DNA of 64,000 nucleotides, from positions 372,001-436,000 of the forward strand of contig NZ_VNIP01000006.1 of the NCBI RefSeq assembly GCF_008370325.1, in the 5' to 3' direction. Made by a program: the position numbers and the translations under genes. The stretch is from Martinezella tropici. Its GTDB lineage: Bacteria; Pseudomonadota; Alphaproteobacteria; Rhizobiales; Rhizobiaceae. The notes beneath the pieces are model-generated. The model was not told the origin of the DNA. It ran no database searches and saw only the letters and a list, made by a program, of their open reading frames with translations. Of this stretch, positions 1-9,063 are shown piece by piece (the first letter of the stretch is position 1; each line of letters opens with the position of its first letter).

Positions 1-812
1 TGAAGGTTCGTTCGGCATCGGGCCAGATGATCCCGCTTTCTGCCCTGCTGAAGGTGGATGCCACGACCGGTCCGGAACGCACGAACCGCTATAACGGCTT
101 CCTGGCAGCTGACATCAATGGTGGCCCGGCGCCCGGTTTCTCGTCAGGCCAGGCACAGGCGGCGATCGAGAAGATTCTGCATGAGACGTTGCCCCCCGGT
201 ATAGACTTCGAATGGACTGATTTGACCTATCAGCAGATCCTGGCCGGCAATTCCAGCGTCGTCGTCTTCCCGCTGGCGCTGCTCCTGGTCTTCCTTGTGC
301 TGGCCGCCCAATACGAGAGCCTGACCTTGCCGCTCGCCATTGTCATGATTGTGCCGATGGGTGTCTTGGCGGCGCTGACCGGCGTCTGGCTCACGGGTGG
401 AGACAACAACATCTTCACCCAGATCGGCCTGGTGGTGCTCGTCGGTCTATCAGCAAAGAACGCGATCCTGATCGTGGAATTCGCCCGTGAGCTGGAATTC
501 GAGGGCCGCACGCCCGTTCAGGCTGCGATCGAGGCCAGCCGCCTGCGTCTGCGTCCGATCCTGATGACCTCCATGGCCTTCATCATGGGTGTCGTGCCGC
601 TGGTCACCTCGACCGGTGCGGGTTCCGAAATGCGTGCTGCCATGGGTGTCGCGGTGTTCTCGGGCATGATTGGCGTCACCTTCTTCGGCATCTTCATGAC
701 GCCGGTCTTCTACGTGCTGATCCGCAGGCTGACGGGCAACCGTCCGCTCAAGCAGCATCACCACAACGACAACGACCATTCGGCGGAGGTACTCCCGATC
801 GCCGCCGAATAG
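1..812 (+). CDS. RND efflux pump inner-membrane permease (C-terminal part; gene starts before the window)
   Basis: This is the last 269 or so residues of a hydrophobe/amphiphile efflux (AcrB/MexB) family permease; the frame is open from base 3, so the true start lies outside. Such permeases sit in the inner membrane and use proton flow to pump drugs and hydrophobic compounds through a periplasmic adaptor and outer-membrane channel. Several long hydrophobic helices are visible, with the family-typical stretches AAQYESL and VGLSAKNAILIVEFA, and MTSMAFIMGVVPLV near the end. The tail after the last helix is odd: a His/Asn/Asp-rich run (QHHHNDNDH) that could bind metal or simply be a disordered tail. 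A hairpin terminator follows. Family assignment is secure; substrate is unknown. Confidence 0.93.
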   Translation, partial: KVRSASGQMIPLSALLKVDATTGPERTNRYNGFLAADINGGPAPGFSSGQAQAAIEKILHETLPPGIDFEWTDLTYQQILAGNSSVVVFPLALLLVFLVLAAQYESLTLPLAIVMIVPMGVLAALTGVWLTGGDNNIFTQIGLVVLVGLSAKNAILIVEFARELEFEGRTPVQAAIEASRLRLRPILMTSMAFIMGVVPLVTSTGAGSEMRAAMGVAVFSGMIGVTFFGIFMTPVFYVLIRRLTGNRPLKQHHHNDNDHSAEVLPIAAE

Positions 813-1148
813 GAGGCCGTGCCGAGCGGCACTCCAGTGCTCGACACGCCATGGGCGGGACCGAAAGGTCCCGCTTTTTTCATGCTTTCATATTTTCATT
901 TTAGCTAATTTATCCTTCTTTCGAAGAATTTGCCGCATGATAGCCGATTTCCTTTGCATGCTGGCTCCAGAGGTTTATCAAGCTCTTGGATGAGTTGATT
1001 GACGTACATCGGGCGTGGGGAGTCGCCTTCGGGCCGTGGGGCTTTGAGGTCGGCAGCGGTGGAAGATCGTTGCCGAATCCGTCGCATGACGAAGGGCGCT
1101 CCGCTATCCGGTTTCGGTGTCCGATGCGTTGCAATTCGGAGGATATTT
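813..1148. other. Intergenic region between efflux gene and oxidoreductase
   Basis: Apart from the terminator at 855-880 this stretch shows no convincing gene. Open frames crossing it lack ribosome sites or family resemblance. It probably carries the promoter of the downstream dehydrogenase-dehydratase operon; a GGAGG ribosome site at 1138-1142 marks the start of that operon. Confidence 0.6.
855..880 (+). terminator. Rho-independent terminator after the RND permease gene
   Basis: A perfect 8-bp stem (GCGGGACC / GGTCCCGC) with a GAAA loop is followed directly by six T residues. It lies 43 bases after the stop codon of the efflux gene. Confidence 0.9.
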
Positions 1149-2033
1149 ATGCAGGGCAGAAAGATCGCCTTTCTCGGTACGGGTTTGATGGGGGCGCCGA
1201 TGGCGCGGCGGCTGCTCGCCGCCGGTTTCGCGGTGGCAGTCTGGAATCGCGACCGCAGCAAGGCGGAGCCTTTGGCTGTCGATGGCGCGACCGTTGCTGA
1301 TACGGCGGTCGAGGCGGCGCGGGGAGCATCCGTTCTTTTCACCATGCTGACCAACGGCGGCGCCGTCGGGGAGGTCCTGTTCGGCGGCGGCGTGGCTGAA
1401 GCGCTTGAGGTCGGCGCCATCGTGATCGACCATAGCTCGATATCGCCTGCTATTGCCCGCGAACATGCGGGCAAGCTTGCCGAGCGCGGCATCCGGCATA
1501 TCGATGCTCCGGTCTCCGGCGGCGTCGTGGGTGCCGAAGCGGGAACGCTTGCGATCATGGCTGGCGGCGATACCGAGGTGATAGACAGCGTGCGCGATAT
1601 CATGGCGCCTCTGGGACGCGTGACTCGCGTTGGCCCCAGCGGTACGGGTCAGCTCGCAAAGCTCGGCAATCAGCAGATCGTTGCCGTCACCATAGGGGCC
1701 GTTGCGGAAGCGATGCTGCTGGTCGAGGCCGGTGGCGGTTCGCGTGAGGCGTTTCGGGATGCCATTCGCGGCGGCTTTGCGGAAAGCCGGATTCTGGAGC
1801 TGCATGGTCAGCGCATGATTGAGCGCAACTTCGAGCCGGGTGGAACCGCCCGCAATCAGTTGAAGGATCTCGATGCGGCTCTCGCCACGGCGGAAAGCCT
1901 GTCTCTGCAGCTCCCATTGACCGAAGCCGTAAGAGCCGAATTTGCCGAATTCGTCGAGAATGGCGGCGGGGAGCAGGATCACAGCGGTTTGCTGCAGCAT
2001 CTGGAAGACAAGAATGCCCGAGGAAAGGCTTGA
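1149..2033 (+). CDS. NAD(P)-dependent beta-hydroxyacid dehydrogenase (3-hydroxyisobutyrate dehydrogenase family)
   Basis: A 294-residue soluble enzyme of the family that includes 3-hydroxyisobutyrate dehydrogenase and tartronate semialdehyde reductase; these oxidise or reduce small beta-hydroxy acids with NAD(P). The N-terminal nucleotide-binding motif GTGLMGAPMA starts near residue 10, the substrate-loop motif DAPVSGG near residue 118, and the catalytic-lysine region GTGQLAKLGNQ near residue 166. The frame is open further upstream, but ATG 1149 is chosen because GGAGG lies six bases before it and the protein then has normal family length. It is followed after seven bases by a sugar-acid dehydratase, suggesting a shared role in sugar-acid breakdown. 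The exact substrate cannot be read from sequence. Confidence 0.88.
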   Translation: MQGRKIAFLGTGLMGAPMARRLLAAGFAVAVWNRDRSKAEPLAVDGATVADTAVEAARGASVLFTMLTNGGAVGEVLFGGGVAEALEVGAIVIDHSSISPAIAREHAGKLAERGIRHIDAPVSGGVVGAEAGTLAIMAGGDTEVIDSVRDIMAPLGRVTRVGPSGTGQLAKLGNQQIVAVTIGAVAEAMLLVEAGGGSREAFRDAIRGGFAESRILELHGQRMIERNFEPGGTARNQLKDLDAALATAESLSLQLPLTEAVRAEFAEFVENGGGEQDHSGLLQHLEDKNARGKA

Positions 2034-2040
2034 GGAAGTG

Positions 2041-3825
2041 ATGAACGATAAGGGTGCATCCAAGCGTCGTCTGCGTTCGCAGGACTGGTTCGACAATCCG
2101 GATCATATCGATATGACGGCGCTCTATCTTGAGCGCTTCATGAACTATGGCATCACGCCGGAAGAGCTGCGATCCGGTAAGCCGATCATCGGCATTGCCC
2201 AGAGCGGCAGCGATCTCACGCCCTGCAATCGTCATCACCTCGATCTTGCCAAGCGCGTGCGCGACGGCATCCGCGATGCCGGCGGCATTCCGATCGAATT
2301 TCCGACCCATCCGATCTTCGAGAACTGTAAGCGTCCGACGGCGGCACTCGACCGCAATCTCGCCTATCTCGGCCTGGTGGAAGTGCTCTATGGCTATCCG
2401 CTCGATGGCGTCGTGCTGACGACCGGCTGCGACAAGACCACGCCATCGGCGCTGATGGCAGCCTCGACCGTCAATATTCCGGCGATCGTTCTCTCCGGTG
2501 GCCCGATGCTCGATGGCTGGCATGAGGGTGAGCTCGCGGGATCGGGAACGGTGATCTGGCGTTCGCGCCGCAAGCTGGCGGCGGGTGAGATCGATGAGGA
2601 GGAATTCATGGAGGCCTCGCTCGCCTCGGCGCCCTCCATCGGCCATTGCAACACCATGGGAACGGCCTCGACCATGAATGCCATGGCGGAAGCGCTCGGC
2701 ATGTCGCTGACCGGCTGCGCCGCCATTCCCGGCGCTTATCGCGAGCGCGGCCAGATGGCCTATCGCACCGGACGGCGGGCGGTCGAGCTGGTTCTCGCTG
2801 ATATCAAGCCTTCGGACGTGCTGACGCGCGAGGCTTTCCTCAATGCCATCCGCGTCAATTCCGCCATTGGCGGCTCGACCAACGCGCTGCCGCATCTCGC
2901 CGCCATGGCCAAGCACGCCGGCGTCGAGCTTTATCCCGATGACTGGCAGGTGCATGGCTTCGACATTCCGCTGCTCGCCAATGTGCAGCCGGCGGGCGCC
3001 TATCTCGGCGAGCGCTTCCATCGCGCCGGCGGCGTTCCGGCCATCATGTGGGAGCTGCTGCAGGTGGGCAAGCTGGACGGAAGCTGTCCGACGGTCACAG
3101 GCAGAACGATGGCGGAGAATCTGAAGGGTCGTGAGGCGACCGATCGCGAGGTCATCCGCCCGTTCGCCGATCCGCTGAAGGAGCGTGCCGGCTTCCTCGT
3201 CCTCAAGGGCAATCTGTTCGATTTCGCCATCATGAAGATGAGCGTCGTCTCCGAGGAGTTCCGCGGCCGTTACCTGCAGGAGCCTGGCCGCGAAGGTGTG
3301 TTCGAGGGCAGGGCTGTCGTCTTCGATGGATCGGAGGATTATCATAAGCGCATCAACGATGCCGAACTCGGGATCGATGAGAACACGATCCTGGTCATTC
3401 GGGGGGCAGGGCCGATCGGCTGGCCGGGTTCGGCCGAGGTCGTCAACATGCAGCCGCCGGATGCGCTTCTGAAGCGGGGCATCCGCAGCCTCCCGACGAT
3501 CGGCGACGGTCGCCAGTCGGGTACGGCCGACAGCCCGTCCATCCTCAACGCATCGCCGGAAAGTGCCGCCGGCGGCGGACTTGCCTGGGTCAGAACCGGC
3601 GACATCATCCGCATCGATTTCAATCAGGGTCGCTGTGACATGCTGGTGGACGAGGCGGAAATCGAGCGCCGGAAGGGTAACGGCATTCCGGCCGTTCCGC
3701 CGGATGCGACGCCGTGGCAGCGGATCTATCGCCGTTCGGTCACGCAGCTTTCCGATGGCGCCGTCCTCGATGGCGCAGCGGATTTCCGCAATATCGCCGC
3801 AATACCGCCGAGGCATAACCATTAG
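2041..3825 (+). CDS. IlvD/Edd family dehydratase (sugar-acid dehydratase, L-arabinonate dehydratase-like)
   Basis: A 594-residue Fe-S dehydratase that removes water from a hydroxy acid to give a 2-keto-3-deoxy acid. The cysteines expected for the cluster are in place: TPCNRHH near residue 60, TTGCDKTTP near residue 128 and GHCNTMGTASTMN near residue 201. Length and motifs fit the family. From memory, the sequence looks closer to L-arabinonate dehydratases of the Azospirillum AraC type than to branched-chain IlvD. The start at 2041 follows a GAGGA site that overlaps the stop of the preceding dehydrogenase, so the two are an operon. A sugar-acid substrate is inference from resemblance and from the neighbour; a purified-enzyme assay would be needed to name it. 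Confidence 0.88.
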   Translation: MNDKGASKRRLRSQDWFDNPDHIDMTALYLERFMNYGITPEELRSGKPIIGIAQSGSDLTPCNRHHLDLAKRVRDGIRDAGGIPIEFPTHPIFENCKRPTAALDRNLAYLGLVEVLYGYPLDGVVLTTGCDKTTPSALMAASTVNIPAIVLSGGPMLDGWHEGELAGSGTVIWRSRRKLAAGEIDEEEFMEASLASAPSIGHCNTMGTASTMNAMAEALGMSLTGCAAIPGAYRERGQMAYRTGRRAVELVLADIKPSDVLTREAFLNAIRVNSAIGGSTNALPHLAAMAKHAGVELYPDDWQVHGFDIPLLANVQPAGAYLGERFHRAGGVPAIMWELLQVGKLDGSCPTVTGRTMAENLKGREATDREVIRPFADPLKERAGFLVLKGNLFDFAIMKMSVVSEEFRGRYLQEPGREGVFEGRAVVFDGSEDYHKRINDAELGIDENTILVIRGAGPIGWPGSAEVVNMQPPDALLKRGIRSLPTIGDGRQSGTADSPSILNASPESAAGGGLAWVRTGDIIRIDFNQGRCDMLVDEAEIERRKGNGIPAVPPDATPWQRIYRRSVTQLSDGAVLDGAADFRNIAAIPPRHNH

Positions 3826-3829
3826 CGCC

Positions 3830-3936
3830 GGATGATTTTCGGTAAAATCGACTTACAATCTGAATCCGCGCTAGAATCAAACAAGTAGAGCATGATGTCG
3901 TCCGAAAGCCGTTTACACGTTTCGGCGTCATGCTCC
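3830..3936. repeat. Rhizobial intergenic mosaic element (RIME-like), with 48-base imperfect palindrome
   Basis: Bases 3888-3935 form a palindrome whose arms are GAGCATGA...TCATGCTC, with TCCGAAAGCCG facing CGTTTCGG inside. The preceding stretch from 3830 has the GCCGGATGATTTT-type lead seen with such elements in Rhizobium. These elements are known as abundant, non-coding and probably transcribed as hairpins. It separates the dehydratase operon from the GGDEF/EAL gene. Confidence 0.7.
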
Positions 3937-4065
3937 AGCTGGGATATCGAAAAACTGCTGACCGAATACCAATGCGCTACCATTAAAGTTCGTGAAAGGG
4001 AGTAGTGCATATATAATTAGCAGCGGTTATGCGGTCTCTTCAGTTTCCGAAGGGGGTGGAACTCT

Positions 4066-5892
4066 TTGGCAGAGACGACATCAGGGCGAAGCGAAGAAGA
4101 GTTCCAAGACCTTTTGAGAAGGCTGGAGCTGGCGCTGGAGGCGTCTCAAATCGGCGTCTGGCAGCATAACGTCAACGAACAGGAGCTGCTCTGGGACCAG
4201 CAGATGCACAAGCTCTACGGAACCGGGCGCCATAATCGCCGGGTTTCCTCCAATGTCTGGTTCAAGGCGCTGCATCCCGAGGATCATGAAAGCGCGATCA
4301 ACGACTTCCAGATCGCGCTCGAGGGGAAGGGTTTCTACAACTCGCAGTTCCGCATCATTTTGCCCAGCGGTGAGGTGCGTCATCTGCGCTCGCGCGCGCA
4401 TTACTATGAAGATGCCGACGGCGCGCCTTCCTTCATCGGCGCCGAATGGGATGTAACCGCCGACGTATTGCTCAATCGCGAGCTGACCAGCCAAAAGGCC
4501 ATTGCGGAGGCCCGCGCCGTTGCGCTGGAGCAGAGCCGCGCGCGAATCGAGCACGCCGCCGATCACGATTATCTCACCGGCCTTCCGAACCGGCGCTATT
4601 TCGATCGGCGATTGGCCGAATTACGCAACGACGCATCTATCGAGACGTTGGCCGTGCTCCATATCGATCTCGTCGGGTTCAAGGAGATCAACGACAAATG
4701 GGGTCATGCGGCCGGTGACGCGACATTGCAGAGTGCTGCCGCGCGCGTATCCGGAGCCATAACCGCCAACGACATAGTCGCGCGTATCGGTGGCGATGAA
4801 TTTGTGGCCGCCCTGGTGAATGTCGGCAACGCCGAGAGGCTGGAAGCGATCGTAAATGATATTTTCTGGCGATTGCGACGCGAGGTGCGTTTCGGCAATG
4901 AGATGCTGAAGATCGGCGCCTCTATCGGCGTGGCCATGAGCGAGGCCGGCAGTACCGGCAATCTGCTGGCGGAATCCGATGTCGCCCTTTTCCAGGCCAA
5001 GAAACTCGGCCGCAACCGGGTGGAGTTCTTCACGCCGAAGCTGCAATCGGACCTGCAGGCGGAACGTCAACTGGCCGACGAATTGCGTTTGGCGCCGGTG
5101 CTGTGTCAGATCGAGCCCTTCTATCAGATTCAGGTGGATGCCCGCAGTCGCCGCATTGTCGGGCTGGAGGCGCTCGCCCGCTGGCGGCATCCGGAAAGGG
5201 GATTGTTGAGCCCGATCGCCTTCCTGAAGGTGGCCGACGAATACGGGCTCACCGCCGAGATCGATGTGGCCGTGCTGAAGCGCGCACTTGCCGACCGGTC
5301 GGACTGGGTGTCGCAGGGCCTCTTGCCGCCGCGCATTGCCGTCAATATTTCCGGGCGCCGGCTTGCCGATCCGGATCTCATCGAAGGGCTGAGGGCACTC
5401 AGGATGCCCCGCAATGCCATCGCCTTCGAACTGGTCGAAACCATCTTTCTCGATGCTCCTGACGACCAGGTGCTTGCCAATATTGCCGGCATCAAGAAGA
5501 TGGGAATCGATATCGAGATCGATGATTTCGGCTCGGGCCACGCGTCGCTGATCGGCCTGGTCACATTGAAGCCGAAGCGGTTGAAGATCGACCGGCAACT
5601 GGTGACGGCGGTAACGGTGTCCGACGAACAGCGCCGGCTTGTCGGCTCCATCGTCGATATTGCGCGGGCCTTGAATGTCGAGGTCGTTGCCGAGGGGGTC
5701 GAAACCGAAGAACATGCACGCATTCTGGCCGAACTCGGCTGCGACGAACTCCAAGGCTATGCCATCGGCTACCCCGCTTTGGGAAGCGAGGTTGCCGCGT
5801 TGCTGAAAGCGGCTTTTGTCATGGACAAGAACCGACCCACGGGGGGAGCGCGTGCTACTGGATCTGCAAGGCGACGATCAAGCCGTAGCTGA
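4066..5892 (+). CDS. PAS-GGDEF-EAL protein (putative cyclic-di-GMP cyclase/phosphodiesterase)
   Basis: A 608-residue cytoplasmic protein that probably makes and/or breaks cyclic-di-GMP. A PAS fold covers about residues 16-135, GGDEF about 165-325 and EAL about 345-585. The cyclase signature GGDEF is intact at 242-246, but the usual RxxD inhibitory site just before it reads TAND, so product inhibition there is unlikely. EAL residues appear complete: EAL at 368-370, ELVET, DDFGSG at 486-491, KIDR and EGVE. The start is TTG at 4066, eight bases after AGGGGGT; any later ATG would cut the PAS domain. No membrane segments, so the PAS senses something inside the cell. Its 3' end overlaps the convergent YeiH gene by 38 bases. 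Confidence 0.92.
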   Translation: MAETTSGRSEEEFQDLLRRLELALEASQIGVWQHNVNEQELLWDQQMHKLYGTGRHNRRVSSNVWFKALHPEDHESAINDFQIALEGKGFYNSQFRIILPSGEVRHLRSRAHYYEDADGAPSFIGAEWDVTADVLLNRELTSQKAIAEARAVALEQSRARIEHAADHDYLTGLPNRRYFDRRLAELRNDASIETLAVLHIDLVGFKEINDKWGHAAGDATLQSAAARVSGAITANDIVARIGGDEFVAALVNVGNAERLEAIVNDIFWRLRREVRFGNEMLKIGASIGVAMSEAGSTGNLLAESDVALFQAKKLGRNRVEFFTPKLQSDLQAERQLADELRLAPVLCQIEPFYQIQVDARSRRIVGLEALARWRHPERGLLSPIAFLKVADEYGLTAEIDVAVLKRALADRSDWVSQGLLPPRIAVNISGRRLADPDLIEGLRALRMPRNAIAFELVETIFLDAPDDQVLANIAGIKKMGIDIEIDDFGSGHASLIGLVTLKPKRLKIDRQLVTAVTVSDEQRRLVGSIVDIARALNVEVVAEGVETEEHARILAELGCDELQGYAIGYPALGSEVAALLKAAFVMDKNRPTGGARATGSARRRSSRS

Positions 5893-6877
5893 TGAGGCCG
5901 AGCATCAGCAGCGACAGTGTCGCAGCGGCGATTACCCGGCCGCCCGCATGCGCGACGGAGCGGATATTCACGGACAGGCCGAGTGCCGCCATGGCGATGA
6001 CGGTCAGGATGCCAGAGACCACCTCCATCGGGGCAACCAGCACATCCGGAATGAGGCCGAAGGAGCGCAGGGCCATCAGCCCAAGAAAGCCACAGATGAA
6101 CCAGGGAACAAGCGAATGATGGTGGCTGCCGCGTGCGTCAGTGCCAACTGCCTCGGCCTTGGTGATGACGCCGAACAGAAAGATCACGGGACCCAGCATC
6201 AGGACGCGGACGAGCTTGACGAGAGTGCCGGTTTGAACGGCGAGCAGGCCGACGGGCGCGGTCGCGGCCAGTACCTGCGGCACCGCGTAGACGGTCAGTC
6301 CGGCTAGGGTTCCGTATTGCGGTACGCTCATGCCGAGGTGGAAATAGAAAAGCGGCAGCAGAAACACGGCCGCAATGCCAAGAACGGCGGTAAAAGCGAG
6401 GGCGGCGGCGATCTCCTGCGAATCCGCCTCGATCACGGGGGCTACGGCAACGATGGCCGAGTTGCCGCATATCGAATTGCCACAAGCGATCAGCGTTGCC
6501 AGTCTCGGCGGCAAGCCAAGCGCTCGCCCGATGACGTAGGTGGCGGCGATCGACAAAATGACGACGATGGCGATGCCGGCGATCAGCCAAACGCCGGCGC
6601 CGCGAATGGCCGAGAGGCTGATAGAGGCGCCGAGAAGCACGATGGCGATTTCCAGCAGGATCTTGGCGCTGAAATCGATACCCGGCTTCATGGCCGGGTT
6701 CAGCGGCTTGAGAGTGCAGACGGCAATGCCGAGCGCGATGGCAAGTACCAGGCTTTCGATCCATCGGCCTCCGAACAGGACGACTTCGACATGCTCGCCG
6801 GCATAGGCGAGAAGGGCGACGGCACAGGTGAGTGCGAGGCCGGGAAGGATCGTGCTGACGCGTTGAGCAAGTGACAT
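5855..6877 (-). CDS. YeiH/UPF0324 family putative sulfate exporter
   Basis: A 340-residue membrane protein with roughly ten hydrophobic helices. The motif CGNSICGNSAI near residue 131 is typical of the YeiH (UPF0324) family, proposed to export sulfate or related anions. A soluble His-rich loop (SHHHSL) lies near residue 252. It diverges from a LysR regulator, the same arrangement as yeiH-yeiE in enterobacteria, which supports local regulation. Its end overlaps the convergent GGDEF/EAL gene by 38 bases. Family is clear; the transported ion is not proven for this protein. Confidence 0.9.
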   Translation of the reverse strand: MSLAQRVSTILPGLALTCAVALLAYAGEHVEVVLFGGRWIESLVLAIALGIAVCTLKPLNPAMKPGIDFSAKILLEIAIVLLGASISLSAIRGAGVWLIAGIAIVVILSIAATYVIGRALGLPPRLATLIACGNSICGNSAIVAVAPVIEADSQEIAAALAFTAVLGIAAVFLLPLFYFHLGMSVPQYGTLAGLTVYAVPQVLAATAPVGLLAVQTGTLVKLVRVLMLGPVIFLFGVITKAEAVGTDARGSHHHSLVPWFICGFLGLMALRSFGLIPDVLVAPMEVVSGILTVIAMAALGLSVNIRSVAHAGGRVIAAATLSLLMLGLISYGLIVALQIQ

Positions 6878-6967
6878 ATCGTGCCGTCATTCGTTGTTAT
6901 GCTTCGGTGACGGCGGGAAAGTCTCACCTGTCGATGTCGACATCCATCGAATATTATCCTATGTTTC

Positions 6968-6984
6968 ATTCGGTAAATTAGAAT
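6968..6984. promoter_or_regulatory. Candidate LysR-type binding site (T-N11-A)
   Basis: ATTC-N9-GAAT gives a symmetric T-N11-A box in the space between the divergent yeiH-like gene and the LysR gene, nine bases before the LysR start codon. That is where LysR proteins usually bind to regulate themselves and the divergent gene. Sequence pattern only. Confidence 0.45.
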
Positions 6985-6992
6985 GATTTCCC

Positions 6993-7874
6993 ATGACCTT
7001 CGAGCAACTCGCAATTTTCGTCGCCGTCGCCGAGCGCGAACATCTGACCAATGCCGCTGAAGCCATCCATCTGACGCCTTCGGCCGTCAGCTCAGCGATC
7101 AAGAATCTCGAGGCCTATTACGGCGTGGAGCTGTTTCACCGCGTCGGCCGGCGGATCGAGCTGACGGAGACGGGGCGGTCCTTCCTGGGCGAAGCCAAGG
7201 CGACGCTCGCCCGCGTGCGCTCGGCGGAACTCATGCTGTCAGAGCTTGCCGGATTACAGCGCGGCCGTCTGAGCCTCTACGCAAGCCAGACCATCGCCAG
7301 CTATTGGTTGCCGCCACTGCTGATGCGGTTTCGTCGCGATTATCCCGGCATCGCGCTGGATCTGACGATCGGCAATACGCGAACCGTCACGGAAGCCGTC
7401 ATCGATGGCGCTGCGGAGCTGGGCTTTATCGAGGGCGAAGTGGATGCGCCGGCGCTGTCGATGAAGACCGTCGCGCAGGATGCGCTCGTCATCGTCGTGC
7501 CGCCGCATCATCCATGGGCGGACAGACGTCAGCTGACCGCCGTCGACCTCGCTACCGGCACCTCCTGGGTGATGCGCGAGGAAGGCTCGGGCACGCGCTC
7601 GGAATTCGAGAATGCGGTCGCCAGGCTTGGCGCTTCGCCAGGCGATCTCGACGTGGCGCTCGTCCTTCCCTCGAATGAAGCGGTACTATCCGCCGTCTGT
7701 GCCGGGGAAAGCGCTGCGGCTATTTCCAGTGCTGCGGCGAGAGCCTATCTCGGGCAGGGTATGCTGGTTCAAGCAACGTTCGATCTGCCCGTCCGCAGCT
7801 TCCGGCTGCTGCGTCACAAGGAGCGTCATGCCAGCAAGGCAGCCCAGACGCTGGAAGCAATGTGTAAGGATTAA
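6993..7874 (+). CDS. LysR-family transcriptional regulator (YeiE-like position)
   Basis: A 293-residue regulator with an N-terminal winged helix-turn-helix (about residues 1-60: LTNAAEAIHLTPSAVSSAIKN region) and a C-terminal effector-binding domain. It is divergent from the YeiH-type transporter with 115 bases between starts and a T-N11-A box in that gap, so the transporter is its most likely target. Helix-turn-helix and length are normal for the family. The effector cannot be told from sequence; a sulfur compound is a guess from the neighbour. Confidence 0.93.
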   Translation: MTFEQLAIFVAVAEREHLTNAAEAIHLTPSAVSSAIKNLEAYYGVELFHRVGRRIELTETGRSFLGEAKATLARVRSAELMLSELAGLQRGRLSLYASQTIASYWLPPLLMRFRRDYPGIALDLTIGNTRTVTEAVIDGAAELGFIEGEVDAPALSMKTVAQDALVIVVPPHHPWADRRQLTAVDLATGTSWVMREEGSGTRSEFENAVARLGASPGDLDVALVLPSNEAVLSAVCAGESAAAISSAAARAYLGQGMLVQATFDLPVRSFRLLRHKERHASKAAQTLEAMCKD

Positions 7875-7932
7875 GTAGATTCAACACATTCCAGAAGCGG
7901 ATGCCGGCAATGCTGATAGCATCACTTTCAAT

Positions 7933-8742
7933 CTATCGCCGCTCGGCCCGTTGCCGGTTGGCGACCACGAGTTCGATGTTGTTGCGCTCGAGCATGGCGC
8001 GAATGTCTGATGGCGGCGTGTCGTCGGTGACCAGCGTGTCGAAGGCGGCGGGTTCGTTGAGGATGATGGGCGCGCTGCGCCCGAATTTGGCGCTGTCGGC
8101 GACGATGATGCAGTTTTCGGCGCGGCCGGCCGCTTCCCGGGAATATTCCGCCTCTTCGAGATCGTGCAGCATGAAGCCGGAGGTGGCGTTGATGGCGCCC
8201 ACCGATAGGATGGCATGGCGTATGTTGAAGCGGCGCAGGAAATTGGCGGCCTCCATGCCAAAGGCGCCGCCGTCATGCCCGCGCAGCTCGCCGCCGGCGA
8301 AGAAGACGCGGTTGCCGTTGCGGGTTGCGAGCGCGTGAGCGACCGCGACGGCATTGGTGACGACGAAGAGATTCTGGTGCTTCTGCAACGCTACGGCAAT
8401 GAAGGCCGTGGTCGAGCCGACATCGAGAAAGAGCGCGTCTCCGTCCTCGATCATGGATGCGACGGAGGCGGCGATCATCCGCTTGGCCTCCGCGTTCTCG
8501 TTCATGCGCAGATGCAGCGGCGGCTCGATCATCGAATCCTTGATGTGGACGCCGCCATGCACCTTGGTAACGAGCCCATTGGCTTCGAGGCTGCGGATAT
8601 TGCGACGGATGGTCTCTTCGGAAACGCCGAGCCGTTCGGCCAGGAACTGGATGCGGCTCGCGCCACCGGCCAAGCGCAGTTCCTCCAGGATCTCGCGTTC
8701 GCGATGATTGGAGTGAAGCGGTGGCTGGGATATGCCCGACAT
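7933..8742 (-). CDS. DeoR-family transcriptional regulator
   Basis: A 269-residue DeoR/GlpR-type repressor: N-terminal helix-turn-helix (about residues 10-60, with RLGVSEETIRRNI) and a C-terminal sugar-phosphate sensor domain (DVGSTTAFIA, VTNAVAVAHAL). The open frame extends 46 codons further upstream, but that extension does not resemble the family, so ATG 8742 is preferred. It diverges from the kinase/oxidoreductase operon at 9064, which it probably controls; DeoR proteins usually answer to a phosphorylated compound, and the first gene of that operon is a small-molecule kinase, which fits. Confidence 0.9.
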   Translation of the reverse strand: MSGISQPPLHSNHREREILEELRLAGGASRIQFLAERLGVSEETIRRNIRSLEANGLVTKVHGGVHIKDSMIEPPLHLRMNENAEAKRMIAASVASMIEDGDALFLDVGSTTAFIAVALQKHQNLFVVTNAVAVAHALATRNGNRVFFAGGELRGHDGGAFGMEAANFLRRFNIRHAILSVGAINATSGFMLHDLEEAEYSREAAGRAENCIIVADSAKFGRSAPIILNEPAAFDTLVTDDTPPSDIRAMLERNNIELVVANRQRAERR

Positions 8743-9063
8743 GGTTGCTGATCCTATTGAGGGTATTGATCCCGAAATGTGCATGGCATCCGGAATGATA
8801 ACCCTGTCGCCGCCAGAGGCGTCAATGCGCACAGGCTTGATCCAATTGCCTCGCGCTTGAGTTTTTAAGACAAATCCCACCTATGGTGAAGCGCCGTATT
8901 TGCGATATCCATAGCTCATCCAATTCGATCAGCCCTTCGAAACCAACAAAAAGCCAAATCTTCGTTTCATTTTGTGGGGTGCACTTGACAGCTTCGCGTT
9001 TGTAAGGAACCTTTCTCATCCGAAGGATGCTCGGCAGTGGTACCTGAGGGGGCCAGACGGGGA
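8743..9063. other. Divergent promoter region between DeoR gene and kinase operon
   Basis: No gene is apparent. T-rich stretches such as TCTTCGTTTCATTTTG near 8969-8984 resemble the T/C/G-rich direct repeats that some DeoR/GlpR proteins bind, but this is weak. A kinase start at GTG 9037 with AAGGA upstream is possible and would shorten this region. Confidence 0.4.

Noticed and set aside
1687..3822. 711-codon open frame on the minus strand
   Set aside because: It lies exactly antisense to the sugar-acid dehydratase, with Arg/Asp/Ala-rich composition typical of shadow frames in GC-rich DNA and no recognisable family.
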